A stretch of DNA of 64,000 bases, taken from the NCBI GenBank assembly GCA_036272595.1, contig DATAYM010000017.1, positions 1 through 64,000 of the forward strand, in the 5' to 3' direction. The notes under the pieces are model-generated. The model made no database searches. It had not been told where the DNA came from and worked only from the letters and a program-made list of their open reading frames with translations. The position numbers and the translations under genes are program-made. This stretch comes from Poindextera sp036272595. Lineage in GTDB: Bacteria > Pseudomonadota > Alphaproteobacteria > Caulobacterales > Caulobacteraceae. Positions 16,254 to 27,271 of the stretch are shown in pieces; the stretch's first letter is position 1; every line of letters starts with the position of its first letter.

Positions 16254-18434
16254 TCACACCTGCTCGGCGCCGCCTTCCGCACCGTGGGCCTTGGCCACCC
16301 GCCGCCACTTGTGCAGCAGGGGTTCGGTGTAGCCGTTGGGCTGGGCGGCGCCTTCCAGCACCAGTTCGCGGGCGGCGGCGAAGGCCGGGCCGTCGAAGGC
16401 CGGGGCCATCGGACGGTACGCCGGATCGTCGGCGTTCTGGCGGTCGACCACCAGGGCCATGCGCCTGAGGCTGGCCTCGACCTCCTCGGCGCTCAGCACG
16501 CCGTGGCGCAGCCAGTTGGCCAAGAGCTGCGAGGAAATGCGCAAGGTGGCGCGGTCCTCCATCAGGCCGACCTCGTGGATGTCCGGCACCTTGGAGCAGC
16601 CGACGCCCTGGTCCACCCAGCGCACCACGTAACCCAGGATGCTCTGGATGTTGTCGTCCAGCTCTTCCCTCACCTCCTCCGGCGCGAAGTTGCGCCCGAT
16701 CGCCAGCGGCGGCGTCAGCAGCGCGTCCAGGCCCTCGGTCGCGGCGCCGGCCAGCTCCTCCTGGCGCTTCAGCACGTCGACTTGGTGATAGTGCAGCGCG
16801 TGCAGGGTCGCGGCGGTGGGCGACGGCACCCAGGCGGTGGTGGCGCCGCTCTTCGGATGGGCGATCTTCTGCTCCAGCATGTCGGCCATCCGATCGGGCG
16901 CCGCCCACATGCCCTTGCCGATCTGCGCCCGGCCCTTCAGGCCCGTCGCCAGGCCGATCTCGACGTTGCGCTGCTCATAGGCCTTGATCCAGGGCGCGCC
17001 CCTCATCTCGCCTTTGCGGATCATCGGGCCGCCTTCCATGGCGGTGTGGATCTCGTCGCCGGTGCGGTCGAGGAAGCCGGTGTTGATGAAGACGATCCGG
17101 TGGCGCGCCGCGTGGATGCAGGCGGCGAGATTGGCCGAGGTGCGCCGCTCCTCGTCCATCACCCCGATCTTCAGGGTGTTTTCCGGCAGGCCGAGGAGGG
17201 TCTCGACGCCGGCGAACAGCTCGACCGCGTGCAGCACCTCCTCCGGCCCGTGCATCTTCGGCTTGACGATATAGACCGAGCCGGCGCGGCTGTTGCGGAA
17301 GGCGCCCGTCCCGCGCAGGTCGTGCACCGCCGCCGTGCTGGTCACCAGCGCGTCGAGGAAGCCTTCCGGGATCGGCGCGCCGTCCGGCCCGCGCACCGCG
17401 TCGGTGTACATGTGGTGGCCGACATTGCGCACCAGCAGCAGCGCCCGGCCCGGCAGCACGAGCTCGCCCCCGTCGGGCCTGGTATAGGTGCGGTCGGGCG
17501 CCAGACGCCGCGAGATCACGCGGCCGTCCTTTTCCAGGTCGGCGTTCAGGTCGCCCTTCATCAGGCCGAGCCAGTTGCGATAGACCAGCACCTTGTCCTC
17601 GGCGTCGACCGCCGAGACCGAGTCCTCGCAATCGATGATGGTCGAGACCGCCGATTCCAGGATCACGTCGGCGACCCCGGCCGGATCGTCCTTGCCGATC
17701 GAGTGGGTGCGGTCGATGAGGATCTCCAGGTGCAGGCCGTGCACGCGCAGCAGGATCGCCGACGGCGCCGCGGCCTCGCCGCGATAGCCGACGAAGCGCC
17801 CAGGTTCGGCCAGGGCCCGTTCGCCGCCGGCGGTCGCGACCACCAGGGCGCCGTCGCGCACGGAATAGCCGGTGGCGTCGGCATGGCTGGCGCCGGCCAG
17901 CGGCGCGGCCTGGTCCAGCGCCGCCCTGGCCCGGGCGATCACCTTGGCGCCGCGGACGGGATTGTAGCCGCGACCACGGGTGGCCCCGTCGGCCTCGTCG
18001 ATGGCGTCGGTGCCGTAGAGGGCGTCGTAGAGGCTGCCCCAGCGGGCGTTGGCGGCGTTCAGCGCATAGCGGGCGTTGGTGATCGGCACCACCAGCTGCG
18101 GTCCGGGCGTCTGGCTGAACTCGCGGTCGACCTTCTCGGTGGCGATGGTGAACGGCATCGGCTCGGCGGTCAGATAGCCGATCGACTTCAGGAAGGTCTG
18201 CTCGGCCGCGACGTCGAAGGCGGCGCCGCGATTGGCGCGATACCACTCGTCGATCCTGGCTTGCATCTCGTCGCGCTGGTCGAGCAGCGCGCGGTTGCGC
18301 GGGCCGAGCTCGGCGACCAGTTTCGCCAGCCCGTCCCAGAACCGCTCCGTCGATACGTCCAGGCCCGGCAGCAGTTCGGTTTCGACGAACGCGGCGAGGC
18401 GGGGATCGACGGAAAGATCGGCTCGGCTGGTCAT
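16254..18434 (-). CDS. glcB: Malate synthase G
   Basis: 726 aa (E. coli GlcB is 723). Condenses glyoxylate with acetyl-CoA to malate, the second step of the glyoxylate shunt. Visible are SIIDCEDSVSAVDAEDK-type active-site residues (here STIIDCEDS), RPDGGELVLPGRALLLVRNVG near the middle, and VKPKMHGPEEV with the acidic metal/acetyl-CoA region. The ATG at 18434 is chosen over an upstream TTG because AGGAG sits 7 bases before it. It is separated from aceA by the TetR cluster, so the two shunt genes are not one operon. Confidence 0.96.
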   Translation of the reverse strand: MTSRADLSVDPRLAAFVETELLPGLDVSTERFWDGLAKLVAELGPRNRALLDQRDEMQARIDEWYRANRGAAFDVAAEQTFLKSIGYLTAEPMPFTIATEKVDREFSQTPGPQLVVPITNARYALNAANARWGSLYDALYGTDAIDEADGATRGRGYNPVRGAKVIARARAALDQAAPLAGASHADATGYSVRDGALVVATAGGERALAEPGRFVGYRGEAAAPSAILLRVHGLHLEILIDRTHSIGKDDPAGVADVILESAVSTIIDCEDSVSAVDAEDKVLVYRNWLGLMKGDLNADLEKDGRVISRRLAPDRTYTRPDGGELVLPGRALLLVRNVGHHMYTDAVRGPDGAPIPEGFLDALVTSTAAVHDLRGTGAFRNSRAGSVYIVKPKMHGPEEVLHAVELFAGVETLLGLPENTLKIGVMDEERRTSANLAACIHAARHRIVFINTGFLDRTGDEIHTAMEGGPMIRKGEMRGAPWIKAYEQRNVEIGLATGLKGRAQIGKGMWAAPDRMADMLEQKIAHPKSGATTAWVPSPTAATLHALHYHQVDVLKRQEELAGAATEGLDALLTPPLAIGRNFAPEEVREELDDNIQSILGYVVRWVDQGVGCSKVPDIHEVGLMEDRATLRISSQLLANWLRHGVLSAEEVEASLRRMALVVDRQNADDPAYRPMAPAFDGPAFAAARELVLEGAAQPNGYTEPLLHKWRRVAKAHGAEGGAEQV

Positions 18435-18677
18435 GGGCGCTCCTGACAATGTCCAGATCAGCCGATAAGGGCCCCGGGCGCTTCCGTCCAGTTTGCGGCG
18501 CTGTTCCGGGCTCCCGAACCCTGTGCCGCAACGAAGCTTTCATCCGCCGGATGCGGGATGAGGATGATCCTTCCCCATTGACGCCGCCCACCTCGGCAGG
18601 GCCTATAACAACTGTTTGAAATCGGGGCCGCCATACGCTGCGACCCCTGTTGCACAAAGCATCATAGAGGAAACGCC

Positions 18678-20750
<2,073 letters not shown>

Positions 20751-20758
20751 GAAAAATC

Positions 20759-21961
20759 ATGCGCGAAGCCGTCATCGTCTCCTCCGCCCGCACCCCGATC
20801 GGGCGGGCCTATCGGGGTGCGTTCAACAATACCAATGGCGCGACCATGGGCGGTCACGTGATCGCCGAGGCGGTCAAGCGCGCCGGCATCGAGCCCGGCT
20901 CGGTGGACGACGTGGCCATGGGCTGCGCCCTGCAGCAGGGAACCACGGGCAACAACATCGCCCGCTCGTCGCTGCTGCGCGCCGGCCTGCCCAACACCGT
21001 CGCCGGCATGACGATCGACCGGCAGTGCTCCTCGGGCCTGATGGCGGTGGCGACGGCGGCCAAGTACATCATCAGCGACGGCGCCCCGATCGCCATCGGC
21101 GCCGGCATCGAGTCCATCTCGCTGGTGCAGAACGCCCAGATGAACATGGCCCGCTCCGGCGACGCCTGGCTGCGCGAGCACGTCCCGGAACTTAACACCT
21201 CGATGATCGAGACCGCCGAGGTGGTGGCCGAGCGCTATGGCGTCAGCCGCGAGCGCCAGGACGCATACGCCCTGCAATCGCAGCAGCGCACCGCCCAGGC
21301 CCAGTCCGAGGGCCGTTTCGCCGACGAGATCGCGCCGCTGAAGACCACCATGACGGTCACCGACCGCGCCACCGGCGAGACCTCCGAGCGCGAGGTCGAG
21401 CTGACCAACGACGAGGGCAACCGCCCGCAGACCACCCTGGCCGACCTGCAGAAGCTGGAGCCGGTGTTCAAGGGCGGCCGCTTCGTCAAGGAAGGCAAGT
21501 TCGTCACCGCCGGCAACGCCTCCCAGCTGTCCGACGGCGCCGCCGCGGTGGTGCTGATGGAGGCCAAGGAGGCCGAACGGCGCGGCCTGACGCCCCTGGG
21601 CGCCTATCGCGGCATGGCGGTGGCCGGCTGCGGGCCCGAGGAGATGGGCATCGGGCCGGTGTTCGCCGTGCCGAAACTGCTGGAGCGCAACGGCCTGACC
21701 GTCGACGACATCGACATCTGGGAGCTGAACGAGGCCTTCGCCAGCCAGGTGCTCTATTGCCAGGACACGCTGGGCATCCCGAACGAGAAGCTGAACGTCT
21801 CCGGCGGCGCCATCTCCATCGGCCACCCCTATGGCATGACCGGGGCGCGCTGCGTCGGCCACATCGTGCGCGAGGGCAAGCGCCGCGGCGCCAAATACGG
21901 CGTCGTCACCATGTGCGTCGGCGGCGGCATGGGCGCGGCCGGCCTGTTCGAGATCTTCTAG
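20759..21961 (+). CDS. Acetyl-CoA C-acyltransferase (thiolase)
   Basis: 400 aa. Releases acetyl-CoA in the last step of beta-oxidation. DRQCSSGLMAV carries the nucleophile Cys90; GHPYGMTGAR holds His356 and TMCVGGGMG the second cysteine Cys386. It starts 8 bases after the hydratase/dehydrogenase stop, so the two subunits probably form an alpha/beta complex. FadA-like by neighbour and size; acetoacetyl-CoA specificity cannot be excluded. Confidence 0.95.
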   Translation: MREAVIVSSARTPIGRAYRGAFNNTNGATMGGHVIAEAVKRAGIEPGSVDDVAMGCALQQGTTGNNIARSSLLRAGLPNTVAGMTIDRQCSSGLMAVATAAKYIISDGAPIAIGAGIESISLVQNAQMNMARSGDAWLREHVPELNTSMIETAEVVAERYGVSRERQDAYALQSQQRTAQAQSEGRFADEIAPLKTTMTVTDRATGETSEREVELTNDEGNRPQTTLADLQKLEPVFKGGRFVKEGKFVTAGNASQLSDGAAAVVLMEAKEAERRGLTPLGAYRGMAVAGCGPEEMGIGPVFAVPKLLERNGLTVDDIDIWELNEAFASQVLYCQDTLGIPNEKLNVSGGAISIGHPYGMTGARCVGHIVREGKRRGAKYGVVTMCVGGGMGAAGLFEIF

Positions 21962-21989
21962 GCGAGAGCGGCCGGGGCCGAGCTTTCGA

Positions 21990-22319
21990 CTAGCCGGCCC
22001 GGCGCAGCTCCTCGGCGTTCATCGGCGGCGTGTAGGCGCCGAGCAGTTCGGCGTGCTCGCGCCGGCGCACGGCGGCCGTGATGTTCAGCCGGGTGTAGAG
22101 GCCGCTGGCGCCTTGGCTGCGCTCGGCCTCGGCCCAGCGATCCTGGGCATGCTTGGCCAGGTTGTCGGTCTCGCCGACATAGACCACTTCCAGGGCCTCG
22201 TCCTCGCCGCGCACATAGACGAAATTACCCGCCATGGGCGAAAGCGGCCGACCCTCCTTGAACAGAGCAAATCGCAGGAACTCGCCGGTGGTGCTGCGGC
22301 AGTCGATCTGATCTTTCAC
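21990..22319 (-). CDS. Small GIY-YIG-like domain protein
   Basis: 109 aa from a GTG start. GNFVYVRG and VVYVGETDNL are spaced like the two strands of a GIY-YIG fold, followed by the charged KHAQDRWAEAE helix. The usual catalytic pattern is only partly kept, so nuclease activity is uncertain. It stands alone, converging on the thiolase gene. The function of this small class is unknown. Confidence 0.6.
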   Translation of the reverse strand: MKDQIDCRSTTGEFLRFALFKEGRPLSPMAGNFVYVRGEDEALEVVYVGETDNLAKHAQDRWAEAERSQGASGLYTRLNITAAVRRREHAELLGAYTPPMNAEELRRAG

Positions 22320-22535
22320 GGGTGTCCCCCTCCAGACTCATACTGCCCATCATGTGTGCGCCCCACGGCGGCCCGATGGTGGCCTGTTTCAGGCGGAATC
22401 AAGGCGATGGCCGCGACCATTGGCCCCTCCCCCACGTCCGCCCGGCGGCCGGGCCCTTTCGGCGTAAGGGATTGAGCGCGGGAGCGCGCTTACGGGGCGG
22501 GTGCGAAAAATCTGAATTGAGGCCGAGGCGGCCGC

Positions 22536-24335
22536 CTAGACCGCCACCGCCGCCGCCTCGTTGTCCTGGGCGTCGACGGCCGTCTGCAGGGCCTCGAACA
22601 GACGGCCGGCCTCGATCGGCTTGGCGACATGGTCGTCCATGCCGGCGGCCAGGTAGTCGGCCACATGGTGCGACATGGCGTTGGCGGTCAGGGCGATGAT
22701 CGGGGTGCGGCCGCGCCCGGTCTCGCGCTCGCGCTCGCGGATGCGGCGGGTCGCGGTCGGCCCGTCCATCACCGGCATCTGCACGTCCATCAGGATGACG
22801 TCCCAGTGGCCGGCCTCCCAGGCCTCCAGCACCGCCGCGCCGTCGGCGACCACCGCCGGCTCGACGCCGATCTGGTGCAGCAGGGTCTTCAGCACCAGCT
22901 GGTTGACCGTATTGTCCTCGGCCGCCAGCACCCTGAGGCCCGACGCGGACTCCTCGGGTTGCGCGTCGGGCGGCGACGGCAGCGGGATGGCCGGCCGCGC
23001 CTCACCGACCCGCCGCATGGGCAGGATCACCGTGAAGGTCGAGCCGCGGCCAGGCTCGCTCTCGACCTCGATCGAGCCGCCCATCAGCCGCGACAGCTGC
23101 TGGCAGATGGCCAGGCCCAGGCCCGTGCCGCCGAACCGCCTTGTGGTCGAGGCGTCGACCTGGGCGAACTTGTTGAACAGCTGGCCCATCGCCTCGGGCG
23201 GGATGCCGACCCCGCTGTCGGCGACCGCGAAGCGCAGGCCCTCGTCGGTGCGCAGGGCGGTGACGCGGATCTCGCCGGCTTCCGTGAACTTCAGGGCGTT
23301 GGAGATCAGGTTGTAGAGGATCTGGCGCAGCCGCGTCGGGTCGCCGCGATAGACGCCGCGCGCCTGGTCGATGTCGAGGGCGAAGGACAGGCCCTTGCGG
23401 TTGGCGATGGCGGTGAAGGCCGAATGGGCCCCGCGCGCCACGTCGCCGAGGTCGAACTCGATCTCCTCCAGCTCCAGCTTGCCCGCCTCGATCTTCGACA
23501 GGTCGAGGATGTCGTTGAGGATCGCCAGCAGCGCCTTGCCGGACTGGTCGATGATGTCCAGCCGCTCGCGCTGCACCGGCGACAGGGTCTCGGCGGCCAT
23601 GGCCTGGGCCATGCCGAGCACGCCGTTCAGCGGCGTCCTGATCTCATGGCTCATGGTGGCCAGGAAGGCGCTCTTGGCCTCGTTGGCGCCCTCGGCCGCC
23701 TGCTCGCCGGCCCGCGCCCTGGCCCGCGCCTGGCGCAGCGCCGTGCGCGAACGGTCCAGGGTCATGCGCGACAGGTGGAAGAAATTGACCAGCGAGGTGA
23801 CGGCGGCGATGACGATCACCGCCGCGGCCAGGCTCGGCCGCCGCCCGTCGACCATGTCGAAGCCGATCACCCCCAGCGCCGCCACATAGGGCGTCATCAG
23901 CACCAGGAAGGTGTTGAGGTTGGCGTAGTACTGCAGCAGCACATAGGCCGCGCCGATGAACAGGGTGATCAGGCCATAGGTCCCGGCCAGCGCGTCGCCG
24001 GTGAACCACAGGGCCACTGGCAGGGTCGCCGAGATCGAGCCGCTGACCACATTGACCAGGGTCAGCGCCCGGTTGAGCCAGTCCGCCCGCGGCCCCTCCC
24101 GCGCGGCCTGGATCAGCCGCATCAGGCCCATGCCGGCGAACACCACCGTCCAGGTGGCGGCAAACCAGGCCCCGGCCCAGACCGGCCCGAGCACCAGCAG
24201 GCCGACGAGCGTCGTACAAAGGCTGCTGATCAGCCGCGGAACCAGGTTGCGCGCCGAGGCCGCGATCGGATGGTTAACGGTGCCGTAAGATGGGGGCGGC
24301 TCGATGAAAAAGGGCGAAGGCCAAGTCGAGGACAA
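22536..24335 (-). CDS. Hybrid sensor histidine kinase/response regulator (HK1)
   Basis: 599 aa as read from a TTG at 24335; no ATG or GTG lies near the true N-terminus. Residues about 33-185 contain some six membrane helices. The dimerisation motif MSHEIRTPLNG has His230, followed by an ATPase domain (NALKF, GVGIP, GTGLGL) and a receiver with LMDVQMPVMDG, Asp517. The first about 22 residues come from a fragment duplicated from the other kinase locus, so the native 5' end may be lost or replaced. No partner regulator is adjacent. Confidence 0.88.
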   Translation of the reverse strand: MSSTWPSPFFIEPPPSYGTVNHPIAASARNLVPRLISSLCTTLVGLLVLGPVWAGAWFAATWTVVFAGMGLMRLIQAAREGPRADWLNRALTLVNVVSGSISATLPVALWFTGDALAGTYGLITLFIGAAYVLLQYYANLNTFLVLMTPYVAALGVIGFDMVDGRRPSLAAAVIVIAAVTSLVNFFHLSRMTLDRSRTALRQARARARAGEQAAEGANEAKSAFLATMSHEIRTPLNGVLGMAQAMAAETLSPVQRERLDIIDQSGKALLAILNDILDLSKIEAGKLELEEIEFDLGDVARGAHSAFTAIANRKGLSFALDIDQARGVYRGDPTRLRQILYNLISNALKFTEAGEIRVTALRTDEGLRFAVADSGVGIPPEAMGQLFNKFAQVDASTTRRFGGTGLGLAICQQLSRLMGGSIEVESEPGRGSTFTVILPMRRVGEARPAIPLPSPPDAQPEESASGLRVLAAEDNTVNQLVLKTLLHQIGVEPAVVADGAAVLEAWEAGHWDVILMDVQMPVMDGPTATRRIRERERETGRGRTPIIALTANAMSHHVADYLAAGMDDHVAKPIEAGRLFEALQTAVDAQDNEAAAVAV

Positions 24336-24372
24336 TCAGAGCCCACCGGCTGGCGGCATAGGCTGTGGCTAG
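24265..24372. repeat. Remnant duplicated from the kinase locus at 28732-30199
   Basis: 24265-24302 matches 28732-28774 (ATCGGATGGTTAACGG with a few changes), and 24303-24372 matches 30121-30199 (CCACCGGCTGGCGGCATAGG and flanks). The two parts are contiguous here but about 1.35 kb apart around HK3. This is what a copy of the HK3 locus with its body deleted would look like. It supplies the 5' end of HK1. Confidence 0.7.
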
Positions 24373-24393
24373 CCCCGCTGGCTCGCCCCTCGT

Positions 24394-26679
24394 CTAGGCT
24401 ACCTTCGGCGACTGAGTCGCGGCATGCCCGGCCTGCAACGCGCTTACGATTGCGCCGACCAGCGTCTCGGCCCGGATGGGTTTGCCGAGGTGGCCATCGG
24501 CGCCGGCCGTGCACGACGCGGCGACCTGCTCCGGCATCGCGTTGGCGCTGACGACAATGATCGGCAGGCGCGGCAGGCCGTGAGCCGCTTCCCGCGCGCG
24601 AATGGCGCGGATGGCGGTCAGGCCGTCCATTACCGGCATTTGCAGGTCCATCAGCACGACATCGAACGCTTCGCGCTCGACGGCCTGGACGGCCTCGAGC
24701 CCATTCTGGGCGAACGCCACGTCGGCGCCGACCGCCCCGAGGATCGCCTCGGCCACCTTGCGGTTGGTGGCGTTGTCGTCGGTGACCAGCACCCGTAGCG
24801 GCTGTGAATCGTCAACCTCGGTGACCTCCCCCGAAGCAGGGGGCGGCGCCAACTCGTCCGCGGCTGGCAACGGCAGGACCAGGCTGAACGTCGACCCGCA
24901 CCCTCGCATCGAGGTGGCCGAGATGCGGCCGCCCATCAGGCCTGCGAGCTCGCGACAAATGGCGAGGCCGAGACCCGTCCCACCGTATCTGCGGGTGATC
25001 GACCCGTCCGCCTGCACGAAGCGCTCGAACAGGTGATCGGCGTCGGCCGGATCGAACCCGATGCCGGTGTCGCGGACGTCGATTTGGTATGAATCGGGGG
25101 CGAGGGTGGTCACGCTGACGGTGATCTCGCCGGCCGGCGTGAACTTCAGCGCGTTGCTGAGGAGGTTGGTCAGGATCTGCCGTAGCCGCGCGGGATCGCC
25201 GCGCACCGTCTGGTCCGCGCCCTCCCCGAGATGCACGCTGAACCCGAGGCCCTTTTCGCGCGCGGCAGGCTCGAAAAGGGCGCCGCTCTCGGCGATCACC
25301 TCGCCGAGCCGGAAGGTCTTTTCGACGATCTCGATCTCACCCGACTCCAGGCGGCTGAAGTCGAGCACGTCGACGAGCAGCGAATTCAGGGCGCCCGCCG
25401 AATGGGCGATGGTCCGAGCCAGATCGCGTTGCGAGGGGGTCAGCTTAGCGCCGCTCAAAGCGTCGACCAAGCCCAGCACGCCGTTCAGCGGCGTGCGGAT
25501 TTCATGACTGAGATTGGCCAGGAACTCGGTCTTGGCCTGTTCGGCCGAGGCGGCGGCCTGGGAGCGCGCGCGTTGGACCCAGCCAACGATGTTGCTGGAG
25601 AGCAGGGCGGAAAGCGCCAGCACCGCCACGACAGCCGGCAGGATCGACAGCAGGATGAGGTCGTGGATGCCGGCGCTCGCCTGATCGGCCTCGACCTTCG
25701 CCCGCTCCGTCGCCGCGCTCTCGGTATCGGCCAAGCCGTCGATTTGGCCGGCGGCGGCGGTGAAGTCCGGCCCCGCCGTCCCGGCTTGGAGCCGCGCTTG
25801 CAGATCCCGAACGGCCCCGACGGCCGCTTCAGCCTGGGCCCGCACGTCGGGCTGTGTGGCCGCTCGCCCGGCCGCCGACAGCTCGGCGCGCGCCGTCGCC
25901 AACGGGGCAATGACCGTGGCTGGCGCTCCCCCACTCGCCCGCGCCAGCCGCGCGTCGTTGAACGCGGCCTGCGCCGACTTCAAGTGGCCGCCCACGGCGA
26001 TGACCTCGGCGAAGGCGGCTGCGCTCTGCCGGCCGGCCGCCTTGGTGTTGGCGACCGCATAGAACCCGATGCCGAAGGTGAGGCAGAGCAGGACCAGGCA
26101 GACCGTGAGGACCTGGCTCCAGATCGGCAGCCGGTTCACCAGCGGGCCGAAGTCCGGCGCCACGAACATCCGTCGCAACACGTCACGCTTGGCGACGATC
26201 CGGTGATAGCCGACAGCCCCGAGGTGGACCGCGAGGAGCGCTGCGAACGATCCGCCGATCATCCGATGGAAGGTCAGTAGCTGATCGGCCCGATCGGCGT
26301 CGTAGGCGACGAGCGGCGGCAGGTCGACCAGGCCAAAGAGCGAGACCTGGTCGCCGCGCGCGCCGGCAAGGACCAGGCCCGCGGCTGATTGGACGACCAG
26401 CAAGAGCAGCAGGCCCGCGTGAACCGCCTTGGCGGCCCGGCGCTGCCATTTGGGAACGTCGGCAATCGGCGCCGGCGGCTTGACCACGAAGCCGGCGGCG
26501 AGGCGCGCGGCGACCAGGATCAGAATGAGGACCCCGACGGACCGGTGCCAGGTGAGGGCGAACTGGCCATAGGCGAGCGATTCAAGCTGACCGAAGCCAA
26601 GGATCAGGCCCAGCTGCACCAGCACCAGACCGGCGAGCAGCCAGTGGAAGAGCCGCAGCGGCCAAGCGTATCGTTCCAT
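24394..26679 (-). CDS. Cytochrome b561-fused hybrid histidine kinase (HK2)
   Basis: 761 aa. Residues 1-172 are a bacterial cytochrome b561 domain of four helices, with histidines at the usual heme positions: LFHW (His12), WHRS (His45), AVHAG (His87) and LAVHLG (His152). A fifth helix (about 188-210), an alanine-rich periplasmic helical region (211-340) and a sixth helix (343-366) lead to the kinase: LSHEIRTPLNG with His392, GTGLGL, then a receiver with LMDLQMPVMDG, Asp678. The sensor could therefore read heme redox state or quinone status. It is divergent from a cupredoxin and a cytochrome-porin gene. Confidence 0.9.
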   Translation of the reverse strand: MERYAWPLRLFHWLLAGLVLVQLGLILGFGQLESLAYGQFALTWHRSVGVLILILVAARLAAGFVVKPPAPIADVPKWQRRAAKAVHAGLLLLLVVQSAAGLVLAGARGDQVSLFGLVDLPPLVAYDADRADQLLTFHRMIGGSFAALLAVHLGAVGYHRIVAKRDVLRRMFVAPDFGPLVNRLPIWSQVLTVCLVLLCLTFGIGFYAVANTKAAGRQSAAAFAEVIAVGGHLKSAQAAFNDARLARASGGAPATVIAPLATARAELSAAGRAATQPDVRAQAEAAVGAVRDLQARLQAGTAGPDFTAAAGQIDGLADTESAATERAKVEADQASAGIHDLILLSILPAVVAVLALSALLSSNIVGWVQRARSQAAASAEQAKTEFLANLSHEIRTPLNGVLGLVDALSGAKLTPSQRDLARTIAHSAGALNSLLVDVLDFSRLESGEIEIVEKTFRLGEVIAESGALFEPAAREKGLGFSVHLGEGADQTVRGDPARLRQILTNLLSNALKFTPAGEITVSVTTLAPDSYQIDVRDTGIGFDPADADHLFERFVQADGSITRRYGGTGLGLAICRELAGLMGGRISATSMRGCGSTFSLVLPLPAADELAPPPASGEVTEVDDSQPLRVLVTDDNATNRKVAEAILGAVGADVAFAQNGLEAVQAVEREAFDVVLMDLQMPVMDGLTAIRAIRAREAAHGLPRLPIIVVSANAMPEQVAASCTAGADGHLGKPIRAETLVGAIVSALQAGHAATQSPKVA

Positions 26680-26832
26680 CGTCCAGCATTCCAGGCGCCG
26701 CGCAGGGGTATGTTGCGGCGAAACCTTCCAAGAAACCTTAACTGCTGCTTGCAGCTCGTCGCGGCATAGCTGGCGTTAACCCTCCGGCGTTAAGGTCAGG
26801 CTGATATTGGCCAGCATCGGGTCCGAACGGTG

Positions 26833-27180
26833 ATGAACCGGCGCAGCGTGCCGCTGAAACAATGGGCGCCGATCCTCGCCACGGCGCTGTTGATCCCGAT
26901 CGCGGCGCTTGCCTCCGACGCGGGCCTCGTCGTCGTCGACCAGCACAAGCTGCAATTCAGCCTGAGCACGGTGACCATGCGGGTTGGCGACCGGCTCAGG
27001 TTCGACAATTCCGACCGGGTCAACCACAATGTACTGATCTCGCTCGGCGGGGTGCGCACCAACAGCGGCCTGCAAAAGCCGGGCGAGCCGTTCGAGGTGC
27101 CGATGCTGCGCGCTGGGGTCTACCAAGTCACCTGCGGCATTCACCCGCGCATGCGGATGACGGTGATCGTCGAACAATAG
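26833..27180 (+). CDS. Periplasmic cupredoxin-like protein (plastocyanin / MauL-like)
   Basis: 115 aa from ATG 26833 (GTG at 26830 is an alternative). A signal peptide (WAPILATALLIPIAALA) precedes a single cupredoxin domain. Type-1 copper ligands are all visible: His in RVNHNVLI, then Cys, His and Met in VTCGIHPRMRM. Such proteins shuttle electrons in the periplasm. It is the first gene transcribed away from the b561-kinase and lies about 90 bases before the cytochrome-porin, which suggests a shared electron path. Confidence 0.85.
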   Translation: MNRRSVPLKQWAPILATALLIPIAALASDAGLVVVDQHKLQFSLSTVTMRVGDRLRFDNSDRVNHNVLISLGGVRTNSGLQKPGEPFEVPMLRAGVYQVTCGIHPRMRMTVIVEQ

Positions 27181-27271
27181 CCGCGGCTGCGATGGTTCCG
27201 CGCGGTAACCAAGGTTTCATGCGTCGCGAATATTACAGTCGAGCAATGCTTGTCTGGGGGGCGAGTCCGCC

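Noticed and set aside
24273..24290. Possible CtrA binding site (TTAACCAT type)
   Set aside because: Only half a site is clear, and the second half differs between the two duplicated copies, so it is not supported.
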